From contig CAZCGE010000051.1 in the NCBI GenBank assembly GCA_964498125.1, forward strand, positions 14,794-78,793: 64,000 bases of DNA, in the 5' to 3' direction. A program made the position numbers and the translations under genes. Within the stretch, counting starts at the first letter, position 1, and each line of letters opens with the position of its first letter. The notes under the pieces were generated by a model that saw nothing but the letters and a program-made list of their open reading frames with translations, was not told where the DNA came from and ran no database searches. This document shows positions 27,934 through 36,668 of this stretch, piece after piece. Source of the DNA: CAMDBL01 sp964498125 (GTDB taxonomy: Bacteria > Pseudomonadota > Alphaproteobacteria > Rhizobiales > Hyphomicrobiaceae).

Positions 27934-29040
27934 ATGACCCTTCGCATGAAGCCGCCGTTCCGCGCCGACATGGTCGGTTCGCTCTTGCGCACCCAGCCGC
28001 TCAAGGCCGCGCGCGAGCAGCATGCCAGCGGCGCGCTCGGCGCCGATGCGCTGCGTGCCATCGAGGATGCGGAGATCGGCAGAATCGTCGCCAGGCAGGA
28101 GGCGATCGGGCTGCAGGCCGTGACCGACGGCGAGTTCCGCCGCGCCTGGTGGCATTTCGATTTTCTGTGGAATATTCAGGGCGTGCAACGTGTCGAGGTG
28201 GCGCAGGGCATCCAGTTCGCCGGCGTCGCCACCAAGGCGGAAGCCCCGCGCGTGACCGGCAAGGTCGCGTTCGCCCTGAACCACCCGATGCTGGAGCATT
28301 TCCGTTTCCTCAGCCAGAGCACCACGCGCGTCGCCAAGATGACGATCCCGGGGCCGAGCATGCTGCACTACCGCGGCGGCCGGGCGATGGTCGATGCCGG
28401 CGTCTACCCCGACATGGGCGCGTTTTTCGCCGACCTTGGCGACGCCTATGCCGTGGCCGTGCGCGCCTTTTATGATGCCGGCTGCCGCTACCTGCAGCTC
28501 GACGACATCAGCTTCGCCTATCTGTGCGACCCCCAGCAGCGCGAGATGCTGCGGGCGCGCGGCGACGACCCGGATCAGCAGCCCCAGGTCTACGCCGAAC
28601 TGTTGCGGCGGGCCTTGCGTGATCGCCCGCGCGACATGGCGATCACCATGCACCTGTGCCGGGGCAACTTCCGCTCCACCTTCGTGGCCTCCGGCGGCTA
28701 CGAGCCGGTCGCCGATCTGCTGTTCAACGGCACCGACGTCGACGGCTTCTTCATGGAATGGGACAGCGAGCGCGCCGGTGGCTTCGAGCCGCTGCGATTC
28801 CTGCCCAAGGGCAAGAGCGTGGTGCTCGGTCTGGTCACCACCAAGACCGGCACGCTGGAGAACAAGGATGATCTCAAGCGCCGCATCGCCGAGGCCGCGC
28901 GCTACGCGCCGCTCGACCAGCTCTGTCTGTCGCCGCAGTGCGGCTTCGCCTCGACCGAGGAGGGTAACGTGCTGGCCGAGGAGGAGCAGTGGAAGAAGCT
29001 CGAGCTGGTGGTGGAGGTGGCGCGGGAGGTGTGGGGGTAG
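27934..29040 (+). CDS. MetE-like cobalamin-independent methyltransferase
   Basis: 368 residues from ATG 27934, with AAGGGG 6 nt upstream. It corresponds to the C-terminal catalytic half of methionine synthase MetE, as in YxjG/YxjH of Bacillus: RADMVGSLLRTQPLKAAR, AVTDGEFRRAWWHFDF, QLDDISFAYLCD, ITMHLCRGNFRS (zinc-site His and Cys) and LCLSPQCGFAST (third ligand Cys). Such short forms move a methyl group to a thiol, homocysteine or another. There is no N-terminal MetE half, so the donor is likely not the classical polyglutamyl-methyl-THF. The end is 5 bases from the convergent MFS gene. Confidence 0.87.
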   Translation: MTLRMKPPFRADMVGSLLRTQPLKAAREQHASGALGADALRAIEDAEIGRIVARQEAIGLQAVTDGEFRRAWWHFDFLWNIQGVQRVEVAQGIQFAGVATKAEAPRVTGKVAFALNHPMLEHFRFLSQSTTRVAKMTIPGPSMLHYRGGRAMVDAGVYPDMGAFFADLGDAYAVAVRAFYDAGCRYLQLDDISFAYLCDPQQREMLRARGDDPDQQPQVYAELLRRALRDRPRDMAITMHLCRGNFRSTFVASGGYEPVADLLFNGTDVDGFFMEWDSERAGGFEPLRFLPKGKSVVLGLVTTKTGTLENKDDLKRRIAEAARYAPLDQLCLSPQCGFASTEEGNVLAEEEQWKKLELVVEVAREVWG

Positions 29041-29045
29041 GTCTG

Positions 29046-30566
29046 TCAGCCTGATCGCGCGGCGTGGGCCGGCGTCCGGATCAGGAAGCACAGCGGGATC
29101 GCCAGCGCGGACAGGCAGACGTACATCATCCAGGCATTGGTGTAGCCGATCATGATCGCCTGCCGGTCGATCTCGCGGGCGATGCGCGCCAGACCCGGCA
29201 GCGTCTCCATGGTGAAGCCACCCATCGACGCGGGCATGTCGAGGACGCGATTATAGGGCGTGATGAGCTCGGTCATGCGCGAATAGTTGGCGCCGGTGGC
29301 GCGCATGATCTCGGCCACCGACACCGAGATGAAAAAGCTCGAGCCGAAGGTCCTGAGCAGGTGGAACAGCGACATTCCCGCCGCCCGGCGCTCCACTGGC
29401 AGCGTCGAGAATGTGATCAGTGACATCGGCGCCCAGAACAGGCCGATGCAGACGCCCTGCAGCATGGAATTGAGCGCCAGCTCGTAAGGCGAGATATCGA
29501 GATTGAAGCTCAACAGCCAGACGCCGCACGCCGTCTGCAGGCAGGCGCCGATCAGCAGCAGCAGCCGCTGATCGACGCGCTGCGCCATCATCGAGATGAA
29601 AAATCCCGCCATGGCGCCGACGCCGCGCCAGGCGATCATTTCGCCGATGGCGGCATCGGGGTAGCCTGCCTGCTGCTGCAACAGCGACGGCAACAGCACG
29701 AGCGGCGCGAACGACAGTGCCCCGAACAGGAAAACCATGCAGGCGCCGATCACGAAATTGCGGTCATTGAGCAAGCGGAAATCGAGAAACGACTGCCTCG
29801 CCGTCAGCGTATGCGCCACGTACATGTAGAGGGCGACCACCGCCAGGAAGGTGGCAATCGCGATCTCGGTGGATTGGAACCAGTCGAGCCTCTGGCCGCG
29901 CGAGAACACCAGCTGCGCCCCGGCTACCGACAGCGACAGCGTCAGAAAACCGGTCCAGTCGAGCACGACCCTGCCCTTGACGTGGTCCTTGGGCAGCAGG
30001 ACACGAATGCCGATGACGGCGGCGGCGACGATCGGCATCAGCATCCAGAACGCCCAGCGCCAACCATAGTGCTCCGCCACCCAGCCCGCCAGCATCGGCC
30101 CCAGCACCGGCCCGACCATATTGGCCATGCCGAAAATGGACTGCACCGTCGGCATGTCGCGCTGCGGAAAGCTGTTGAGCAGCAGGGTCTGGCCGATCGG
30201 CACCAGCGGTGCGCCGGCCGCGCCCTGCACGATGCGCCACAGGATCATTTCCTCTAAGGATGTAGCCGCACCACACATCATCGTGGCCATGCCGAACAGC
30301 GTGACGCAGGCCAGCAGCGCATTGCGGCTGCCGAGCCGGGCCGCCAGCCAGCCGGACGGCGGTGTCGCCACGGCGCTGGCGACGATGTTGAACGTCATGG
30401 TCCAGGACACTTCGTCCTGAGTGGCCAGCAGTGCGCCCTGCAGCTGCGGCAGCAGGGTCGAGGAGATGATAATCGTCGAGGAATACAAGGTGTTGGTGAT
30501 GACGACGGTGCACAGCAACAGCCAGCGCTGCGCCGCCGGCATCCGTGCATTGTCCTCATTAAGCAT
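29046..30566 (-). CDS. DHA2-family MFS drug efflux transporter (EmrB-like)
   Basis: 506 residues with 14 predicted membrane helices. Motif A is WLAARLGSRNALL, motif C GPVLGPMLAGWVAEHYGWRWAFW, and IVQGAAGAPLVPIGQ follows helix 4, all typical of the proton-driven DHA2/EmrB group. It is divergent from a MarR regulator and an HlyD-type adaptor, with 77 bases between starts. The three together make a EmrAB-type efflux locus in which the pump and its periplasmic adaptor are transcribed apart. Confidence 0.9.
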   Translation of the reverse strand: MLNEDNARMPAAQRWLLLCTVVITNTLYSSTIIISSTLLPQLQGALLATQDEVSWTMTFNIVASAVATPPSGWLAARLGSRNALLACVTLFGMATMMCGAATSLEEMILWRIVQGAAGAPLVPIGQTLLLNSFPQRDMPTVQSIFGMANMVGPVLGPMLAGWVAEHYGWRWAFWMLMPIVAAAVIGIRVLLPKDHVKGRVVLDWTGFLTLSLSVAGAQLVFSRGQRLDWFQSTEIAIATFLAVVALYMYVAHTLTARQSFLDFRLLNDRNFVIGACMVFLFGALSFAPLVLLPSLLQQQAGYPDAAIGEMIAWRGVGAMAGFFISMMAQRVDQRLLLLIGACLQTACGVWLLSFNLDISPYELALNSMLQGVCIGLFWAPMSLITFSTLPVERRAAGMSLFHLLRTFGSSFFISVSVAEIMRATGANYSRMTELITPYNRVLDMPASMGGFTMETLPGLARIAREIDRQAIMIGYTNAWMMYVCLSALAIPLCFLIRTPAHAARSG

Positions 30567-30608
30567 CTTTGACCCGCTGTTAGGCTTGTGATGGTAGCCT
30601 AGATGATT

Positions 30609-30622
30609 ATAACTCAGGTTAT
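30609..30622. promoter_or_regulatory. Probable MarR operator in the divergent efflux promoter
   Basis: Inverted repeat ATAAC-TCAG-GTTAT in the AT-rich centre of the 77-base divergent region. On the minus strand it overlaps a TATAAT-like -10 (30606-30611) for the MFS gene. A MarR dimer here could control both directions. Confidence 0.5.
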
Positions 30623-30643
30623 CATTTTCTAGCGAGGCCCGCT

Positions 30644-31129
30644 GTGCCGTCCAACGACGAGCGATTTATCGGCTATCTGATCACGGACGTGTCGCGACTC
30701 TTGCGCACGGTGTTCGATCGGCGCGTGCGCCACCTCGGCCTGACGCGGGCGCAATGGCTGGCCCTGACGCGCCTGCACCGCCGGCCCGGCGCCAGCCAGT
30801 CCGACGTCGCCGAGATGCTGGAGATCGAGAAGGCTTCGGCCGGCCGGCTGATCGACCGGCTGGAAGCCAATGGCTGGGTCGAGCGGCGCGCCGATGCCAA
30901 GGACCGGCGCATCAACTGCGTCTATCTGAGCCGGCATGCCGAGCGTGTGCTGCAGTCGTTGTGGCCCATAGCCGAGGCCACCAACAACGATGCCATGGGC
31001 AACCTCACCGACAAGGAACGCCACGTGCTGACCGATCTCCTGCGCCGCATGAAAGGCCAACTGCAGGAGATGGCCGGCCCGCCTGTCGAACAGGCGATCG
31101 TGACCCAGAGCCGCGAGTTGGTGCCATGA
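30644..31129 (+). CDS. MarR-family transcriptional regulator
   Basis: 161 residues from GTG 30644 (read MPSNDERFIGYLITDVSRLL), with GAGG upstream. Winged helix: LTRAQWLALTRLHRRPGASQSDVAEMLEIEKASAGRLIDRLEANGWVERR and the wing DAKDRRINCVYLS. MarR proteins release DNA on binding aromatic or drug-like ligands or on oxidation. The gene overlaps the HlyD-like adaptor gene by 4 bases (ATGA) and is divergent from the MFS pump, so it most likely represses this efflux locus. Confidence 0.92.
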   Translation: MPSNDERFIGYLITDVSRLLRTVFDRRVRHLGLTRAQWLALTRLHRRPGASQSDVAEMLEIEKASAGRLIDRLEANGWVERRADAKDRRINCVYLSRHAERVLQSLWPIAEATNNDAMGNLTDKERHVLTDLLRRMKGQLQEMAGPPVEQAIVTQSRELVP

Positions 31130-32208
31130 TGCTGCGACGTTTCGGTCTTGGCCGTGAGCTGTTGCGGCCGTTTCTGCTCATCGGACTGCCGGGTCTGGCC
31201 GTCATCGCTGGCTTGCTGATCTGGCTGATGGGCGGGCGATACGTCTCCACGGAGAACGCCTACGTCAAGGCCGACATTACCCAGATCTCGACCGAGGTCG
31301 CCGGCCGTATCAGCGAGATCCACGTCAAGGACCACGCCGTCGTCAAGGCCGGCGAGCTGCTGTTGCGCATCGACCCCGAACCCTACCGCATGTCACTGGC
31401 CAAAGCCGAAGCCGAGCTGGATTCCGCACGCGCCCAGATGGCGACTCTGGTCGCCACCTGGAAGGAAGCCCAAAGCGAGGTCATCGAGGCCGAAAGCAAG
31501 GCCGTCTACTGGCAGGCGCAGGTGACGCGGCAGCGCCAGCTGTCCGAGCGCGGCATCGTTGCCTCCAGCAAGTTCGAGGAAGTGGAAAGCAATGCGGTTG
31601 CTGCCCGCGACCGCGTCAGCGTGATGCGCGAGAAAGTGCTGCGCACGCTGGCTCAGCTCGGCAACAAGCCGGATCGGCCGATCGATGAATTCGCCCTGGT
31701 GCGCCAGAAAATCGCCGAACGCGACCGCGCCCAGCTGGAGCTGCAGCGCACCGCGATTCATGCCCCCGTCGGCGGCGCCGCGGTCAACGTCAAGGTGCAG
31801 CCCGGCGAGCAGCTGCGAGCCGCCACGACGCTCTTCGCCATCGTCGCCGACACGCGGCACTGGGTCGAGGCGAACTTCAAGGAAACCGACCTCACCCATG
31901 TCCGGCCAGGCTTGAAGGCCACGGTGTCATTGGATATCTACCCGGATATCGAGTGGGAGGCCGAGGTCGAGAGTATCAGCCCGGCCACGGGCGCCGAGTT
32001 CGCAATCCTGCCGCCGCAGAACGCCACCGGCAACTGGGTCAAGGTGGTGCAGCGCCTGCCGGTCAAGTTGCGCCTGAAGGCACGCCCGGGCGAACCGCCA
32101 TTGCGCGCCGGCATGACCGCCACCGTGCGCATCGACACCGCGCGCCAGCGGCGCATTTCATACTGGTTCGGCGCGTCCACCACGGCAACCCTTGCCACCA
32201 CGCGGTAG
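31126..32208 (+). CDS. EmrA/HlyD-type periplasmic adaptor
   Basis: 360 residues. The ATG at 31126 overlaps the MarR stop; an adjacent ATG at 31129 is equally possible. One N-terminal membrane anchor (PFLLIGLPGLAVIAGLLIWLMG). Then the biotinyl-lipoyl-like half motif TENAYVKADITQISTEVAGRI, a coiled-coil hairpin (about 95-200), and the barrel-sandwich/beta-barrel HAPVGGAAVNVKVQPGEQLRA and WVEANFKETDL. It would bridge the MFS pump to an outer membrane channel, which is not encoded here. Confidence 0.9.
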   Translation: MMLRRFGLGRELLRPFLLIGLPGLAVIAGLLIWLMGGRYVSTENAYVKADITQISTEVAGRISEIHVKDHAVVKAGELLLRIDPEPYRMSLAKAEAELDSARAQMATLVATWKEAQSEVIEAESKAVYWQAQVTRQRQLSERGIVASSKFEEVESNAVAARDRVSVMREKVLRTLAQLGNKPDRPIDEFALVRQKIAERDRAQLELQRTAIHAPVGGAAVNVKVQPGEQLRAATTLFAIVADTRHWVEANFKETDLTHVRPGLKATVSLDIYPDIEWEAEVESISPATGAEFAILPPQNATGNWVKVVQRLPVKLRLKARPGEPPLRAGMTATVRIDTARQRRISYWFGASTTATLATTR

Positions 32209-32253
32209 ACCCGGCAACGTCCCCTGCTGGCATAGCCCATCCTGCCGCCGCAA

Positions 32254-32451
32254 TCAGTGCAAGGCCGCGACGATGGCAGGTTTCACCTTGCTCGCCCGGA
32301 TGCTGATCAGATTGATGCCGGCATGATCCGGCGTCAGCGAGATGCGGCTGGTTCCGGCACGCAGCGGCGAGGGATGTGCGTCCGTCAACGACAGCATGAT
32401 CGTCAGTGCGATCAGACCGCTGACGCCGATACGGGTGAAGATTGCCAGCAT
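32254..32451 (-). CDS. Possible small secreted protein
   Basis: 65 residues from ATG 32451 (MLAIFTRIGVSGLIALTIML), with GGGAG about 6 nt upstream. The N-terminus is a signal-peptide-like hydrophobic helix ending near TDAHP. The remainder is short, basic and of no known family. The good ribosome site argues for a gene, but there is no family support. Confidence 0.4.
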   Translation of the reverse strand: MLAIFTRIGVSGLIALTIMLSLTDAHPSPLRAGTSRISLTPDHAGINLISIRASKVKPAIVAALH

Positions 32452-32684
32452 CGTGGTTGCTCCCGTGGGTGTCCTGGTCGCGACGATGTCGAGACTGTCC
32501 ATGGTGCAGTCTCTGGCGCTCGTCTCGGTGGAGGTAGGGTCGGCAGGCTCTCTACGCGACCAGTATTAGAGGATCGGCATCACGACCTGAAATATCGATA
32601 GGCTCGCAATTCGATAGCCTGCCTGCATGGCGGTCGGCCGCGCCAAACCCGCGGAGTGGGGGCTGAGATGCCACTGTCCTACGG

Positions 32685-33401
32685 TTAGGCGCTCCGCAAA
32701 GCCGCCAGAATGTCGGCTGGCTCCATGCGCCGACGGAAATCGGGCTCGACAAGGCGGGCAATGACCCGCCCATCGCGGCCGACAACGAACAGCGCCGGAA
32801 TGGGCAGGAATTGGCCCGAATTAGCCTGGAACCACGCCAGATCGATTCCGCGGGCGCGATACAGCGCATTCAGAGCGTCATCAACCAGAACAAGCAGGTC
32901 GAGCGACAGCGCGTAGCCATAATCCATGTCACTCAGCACGCTGAACGGCAGTTTGCGCTCCGCGATCATGCGTCTGGCTTGCGCCTGGCCTTCCGGAACG
33001 ATCGAGACGGTCGCGGCCCCCAGCCGAACCACCTCGTCATTGATGGCGGCCAGTGCCGACAGCTGCAGGCGGCAGAAGGGGCACCAGTGGCCGCGATTGA
33101 AACTGACGACAAGCGGGCCTTGCCTCGTCAGGTGCTCCAGGGTGACGAGCCGGCCTTCCTGGTCGGGCAACACGAAGGGGGGCATCGGCTCGCCGACGCA
33201 CGGGCCCGTGCCGTCTTGCGCGATGACGGCCAGGCGCGCCAGCATACGATCATAAGCTTCGGCGATCTCTGGAACGATCGGACGGGAGAGCTGGACGTAA
33301 GTGGCAAGACGCGCGTTCAGCGGTGCATCGAGCGCGGCGGCCTGGGCATAGGCTTCCGCCGTCGTCGTTGGCGAAGATTTGGCTGGCGTTGTGTCGGACA
33401 C
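32685..33401 (-). CDS. Peroxiredoxin-like AhpC/TSA protein
   Basis: 238 residues from GTG 33401, with GGAG 8 nt upstream. The thioredoxin fold starts about residue 65: PCVGEPMPPFVLPDQEGRLVTL, then FNRGHWCPFCRLQLSAL with a CPFC pair where peroxiredoxins have their peroxidatic Cys, and LVEPDFRRRMEPADILAAL near the end. The N-terminal 60 residues are a helical extension. The HWCPFCR pattern fits the AhpC/TSA-like proteins that reduce peroxides or act as thiol oxidoreductases; the reductant is unknown. Confidence 0.82.
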   Translation of the reverse strand: MSDTTPAKSSPTTTAEAYAQAAALDAPLNARLATYVQLSRPIVPEIAEAYDRMLARLAVIAQDGTGPCVGEPMPPFVLPDQEGRLVTLEHLTRQGPLVVSFNRGHWCPFCRLQLSALAAINDEVVRLGAATVSIVPEGQAQARRMIAERKLPFSVLSDMDYGYALSLDLLVLVDDALNALYRARGIDLAWFQANSGQFLPIPALFVVGRDGRVIARLVEPDFRRRMEPADILAALRSA

Positions 33402-33512
33402 GTCCCCTGCTCCAGCACAATTGCGGCGTCATGGCTTCATTTCGAACCCGACTTATACCGTTTACCGCGCCGCAACGGGGCTATTAAACACAGAGCCAAG
33501 ACCTATCATCGC

Positions 33513-34430
33513 TCAACCACGCCATGCCGCCACGAGCGCCGGATCGAGCGCTTCGGCGTCCCGCGCGACGATCTGGGCCAAGGCCGCGCGCATGGCGCCC
33601 CGATTGATCTCCCCGGCCGCCACCACTGTCACGCCGTCGGCGACGAGTTGCGCGATGCATGCCCCATCCTCATCGGCCGCGAATCGACGCTGCGCCATGG
33701 TCGCCTCCCGCACCCCCACATCGACAGCCGCGCGCACGGGAGCGGACCAGCCCTCATAAACCTTGCGGTTGGCGAGCAGCAGCACGATGCCGTGGAAGTG
33801 CCCGGTCAGGCTGACAAAACGATGGGTCTTGTGCAGCGCGAAATTGATGACGTTGGTCAGCGAGTTGGTCTGCGCGTCGACGGTGCCGTCGGCAACCGCC
33901 GCCGCCAGCCCCTTGACGTCGATGTGCAAGGGTTTGAAGCCGAGGCCGGCAAAGATGCGCTGATGCACGGCGCTGTCCATGGTGCGCAGCTTCTGGCCCG
34001 CGCAGTCGGCCGGACGGCGGATCGGGCCAACGCGGCTGGTCAGATGCGCGAAGCCGTTGTCCCAATAGCCAAGCAGCTTGAATTCGGTCTTGGCGGCGAC
34101 CTCGCCGGCGATGCGCACGCCCAGCGGCCCGTCGAGCTTTTCCCAGACGCGCTCGCGCGAGGTGACCTCGAACGGCAGGTCGAACAGCCCCAGCGCCGGC
34201 ACGCGCTCGGCAAGGTAGCTCGCCGCGAAATAGCACATGTCGAGTTCGCCGCCGGCGGTCATCGGCAACAGATCCGACGCCTGCCGCCCTTGGCTCGTGA
34301 CAGCAGGCTCAAAGGTGAATGCCACCTCGGATCCAAGCTGCCGCTCGAGCGCGGCGCCCAGCAGGCGCACGGCGCGCGTGTGCACCGAGCGCTCGGGCTG
34401 GTAGCCGCCGAACCGGATTGTGGTGCTCAT
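33513..34430 (-). CDS. DctP-like binding protein lacking a signal peptide
   Basis: 305 residues. The TRAP receptor fold is recognisable (IRFGGYQPERSVHTRAVRLLG, DLPFEVTSRERVWEKLDGPLG, GQKLRTMDSAVHQRIFAGLGFKPLHIDVKGL, TVDAQTNSLTNVINF), but the chain begins directly at the mature domain, with no signal peptide upstream in frame. It overlaps the dehydrogenase gene upstream by 4 bases (ATGA), so the two are co-translated. Either the protein acts in the cytoplasm as a binding protein, or export is lost or uses a signal elsewhere. Confidence 0.75.
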   Translation of the reverse strand: MSTTIRFGGYQPERSVHTRAVRLLGAALERQLGSEVAFTFEPAVTSQGRQASDLLPMTAGGELDMCYFAASYLAERVPALGLFDLPFEVTSRERVWEKLDGPLGVRIAGEVAAKTEFKLLGYWDNGFAHLTSRVGPIRRPADCAGQKLRTMDSAVHQRIFAGLGFKPLHIDVKGLAAAVADGTVDAQTNSLTNVINFALHKTHRFVSLTGHFHGIVLLLANRKVYEGWSAPVRAAVDVGVREATMAQRRFAADEDGACIAQLVADGVTVVAAGEINRGAMRAALAQIVARDAEALDPALVAAWRG

Positions 34431-35341
34431 GTGCCGGCCTTTCCAGGTGCCTTTGTCGCCAGCAGGCTATCCATCTCGAGATAGAGCCGCGTGAAATCCG
34501 TGTTCGCCATGCCCCGGCGCATGGCCTCGTCGAGCAGTTGCGAGGTCATGGCGCCGAACGGCGCGGGCTGGCCCATGTCCGCTGCCATTTTCGCGGCGAG
34601 CCCCAGGTCCTTGGCCAAGTTCGACACCACCGAGCGGCCGTTCCATTTGCCCGACAGGATATGCGAGGGGAAGCGATGCTCGGTGATGACGCTGCGGGCA
34701 AAGCCACTGTTCAAGACCTCGATCGCCTGTTCCAGCTTGATGCCGGCCTTCTCGGCCACCCGGCAACCTTCGCTGGTGGCGAAGAACACCGTATGCAGGA
34801 TCATGTTGTGGATCAGCTTCATGGTGTGGCCGGAGCCGACATCGCCCAACAGGAACTGCTTGGGCGAGAACGGCGCCAGCACGGGCTTGGCCCGCTCCAG
34901 CGCTTCGACGGGGCCGCCGCACATCAAGGTCAGCTTGCCCGCATCCGCGCCGGTGGCCCCGCCGGTCATGGCCGCATCCATGTAGATGCGGCCGCGCGCG
35001 GCGGCGATCTTGGCGAGTCGGCGCGATTCGTCGGGGTGCGAGGTGGTGAGGTCCATGAGGATTTGGCCAGGCTTGTCGATCGACAGGATGCCGTCGGGCC
35101 CGCTCATCAGGCTTTCGATCTCCTTCGTGCTCGGCACCACGAACAAGATGATATCGGCAACCCCTGCGAGCTTTTTCGGCTGCAGCAGTGGCACACCTTC
35201 GGGCGCCCGGCTGGCGGCGTCCAGCGCGCTATCCCAGACGGCTGCGAGATGCTGCGACTTGGCGGCGATGTTGCGGGCAATGCCACCGCCCATCTGGCCA
35301 AGACCGATGACGGCGACAGTCGGCGAAGCGGCGGTGGGCAC
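34427..35341 (-). CDS. NAD(P)-dependent 3-hydroxyisobutyrate dehydrogenase-family protein
   Basis: 304 residues from GTG 35341, with GGAG 6 nt upstream. Rossmann motif VAVIGLGQMGGGIARN, beta-hydroxyacid dehydrogenase signature at DAAMTGGATGADAGKLTLMCGG, the catalytic lysine in GHTMKLIHNMI (K in MKLI), and C-terminal helices of the dimer domain. Members oxidise 3-hydroxyisobutyrate, tartronate semialdehyde or gamma-hydroxybutyrate-type acids; the substrate is not decided. It overlaps the DctP-like gene by 4 bases and the pair may handle one organic acid. Confidence 0.88.
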   Translation of the reverse strand: MPTAASPTVAVIGLGQMGGGIARNIAAKSQHLAAVWDSALDAASRAPEGVPLLQPKKLAGVADIILFVVPSTKEIESLMSGPDGILSIDKPGQILMDLTTSHPDESRRLAKIAAARGRIYMDAAMTGGATGADAGKLTLMCGGPVEALERAKPVLAPFSPKQFLLGDVGSGHTMKLIHNMILHTVFFATSEGCRVAEKAGIKLEQAIEVLNSGFARSVITEHRFPSHILSGKWNGRSVVSNLAKDLGLAAKMAADMGQPAPFGAMTSQLLDEAMRRGMANTDFTRLYLEMDSLLATKAPGKAGT

Positions 35342-35402
35342 GTGTCACTCCGTGGGGTGCTGCGGCTTGGACCACGGCGGTCAAGCCATATTCTTTGGCT
35401 CC

Positions 35403-36344
35403 TCAGTGCAATGTCGGCGGCTTGAAAAAGCTGCTGCGGTCGCCCGAGCGGATGCTGACCGACAGCGCCTGACCCTTGCGCATGATGCGCATTGGCACGT
35501 CGACGCCGGCAGCACCCAACGACCAGACGCGTCGATAGAAGCTGGCGAGCGTCGCCACCTCGATCCCCGCCACGTCGATGACGACATCGCCGCCGCGCAG
35601 ATCGGCCGCCTTGGCCGGGCCGCGGCTCGATAGCCCCGCAACCACGAGGCGATTGCCGACCTGAGTGACATAGAGTCCCAACCACGGCCGCACCGGCCGG
35701 TTGGCGCGCCCGCGCCGCACCAGATCGTCGAAGATCGGCTTCAGCAGATCGGTCGGCACGATCATGTTGAGATTGTCGCCCTGGCCGTCGGACCGGGTGT
35801 ACTGCAACTGCAACGAGCCGATACCGATCAGCTTGCCGGTCGGATCAATCAGGCCCGCGCCACCCCAGTTGGGATGCGCGGGCGCGGTGAAGATCGCCTG
35901 GTCGAGCAGGTATTCCCAATAGCCAGCGAACTCCTGCTTGGCGATGATGCGGGCCGCGACCGACGACGCCCGTCCGCCCGCGCCGCCAATCACCACATCC
36001 AGACCCGTTCCAGCCGCAGCCGAGTCGCCGAGCTCCAGATAGGGAAAATCGCTGCGCGCCAAGGCCTGCACCAGCCCAAAGCCGGTCTCGTGATCGTAGC
36101 CGAGCAGATGCCCCGGCAGCGCCCGGCCATCGGCCAGATGGATCCAGATCGTCTCGGCTTCCAGCACCAGATAACCGATGGTCAGCACCAGGCCGTCCTT
36201 GCGGATCAGCACGCCGTTGCCGGCACGCTCGGTTCCCAGCGTCTCGGCGGTGAACGCGTCGCTCGGGACCGTCACCTTGATGCCGACCACCGCGGAGAGT
36301 GCGGTATCGAGATCGAAATCGTAATCTTGTGGCTTCGGCTGCAC
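35403..36344 (-). CDS. Deg/HtrA-fold PDZ protein with a lost catalytic triad
   Basis: 313 residues from GTG 36344 (read MQPKPQDYDFDLDTALSAVV), with AAGG 5 nt upstream; the frame upstream is not protein-like. It has the S1C trypsin-like core followed by a PDZ domain (about 215-305: RPWLGLYVTQVGNRLVVAGLSSRGPAKAADLRGGDVV). Where active Deg proteases have TNxHVV, this has TIGYLV (Tyr58). Where they have the Asp of TDLAVL, it has TGFGLV (Gly88). Where they have GNSGG, it has NWGGA (Gly161). All three triad residues are therefore replaced. No signal peptide. Likely a binding or chaperone protein rather than a protease. Confidence 0.82.
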   Translation of the reverse strand: MQPKPQDYDFDLDTALSAVVGIKVTVPSDAFTAETLGTERAGNGVLIRKDGLVLTIGYLVLEAETIWIHLADGRALPGHLLGYDHETGFGLVQALARSDFPYLELGDSAAAGTGLDVVIGGAGGRASSVAARIIAKQEFAGYWEYLLDQAIFTAPAHPNWGGAGLIDPTGKLIGIGSLQLQYTRSDGQGDNLNMIVPTDLLKPIFDDLVRRGRANRPVRPWLGLYVTQVGNRLVVAGLSSRGPAKAADLRGGDVVIDVAGIEVATLASFYRRVWSLGAAGVDVPMRIMRKGQALSVSIRSGDRSSFFKPPTLH

Positions 36345-36668
36345 GGAACCTTCAACCTCTCGATGGCGTTGCCGCCCAACGTGTTCGCAGGCCAAGGTGG
36401 CCAGAGAGAGCCCAGGCCGGCAATGAACCCAAGCCTCGAGACCACCCCCTGCCCGCATTCCGCCCGCGAACGGCAGCGGTGCAAGTCTAGTTCAGCTCCG
36501 GCACCGGCGCTACGCTCGATCTGCAGGTTCCTACACCTTTGCCGTTGGTGTGGCCATGGCGCCCAGGGGCATGCCGGGCCCAGGCACAACGCATGCAGCC
36601 GCAGTTTGACATCGCGTTCGTGCCGATCCGGCGTTAGGATTTGGCCGCGCACACACAGGAGGTATGTC
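36345..36668. other. Divergent intergenic region
   Basis: 324 bases between the Deg-like pseudoprotease and the Bug receptor gene. It carries the promoters of both and a strong AGGAGG site at 36657-36662. No RNA gene or repeat is evident. Confidence 0.45.
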
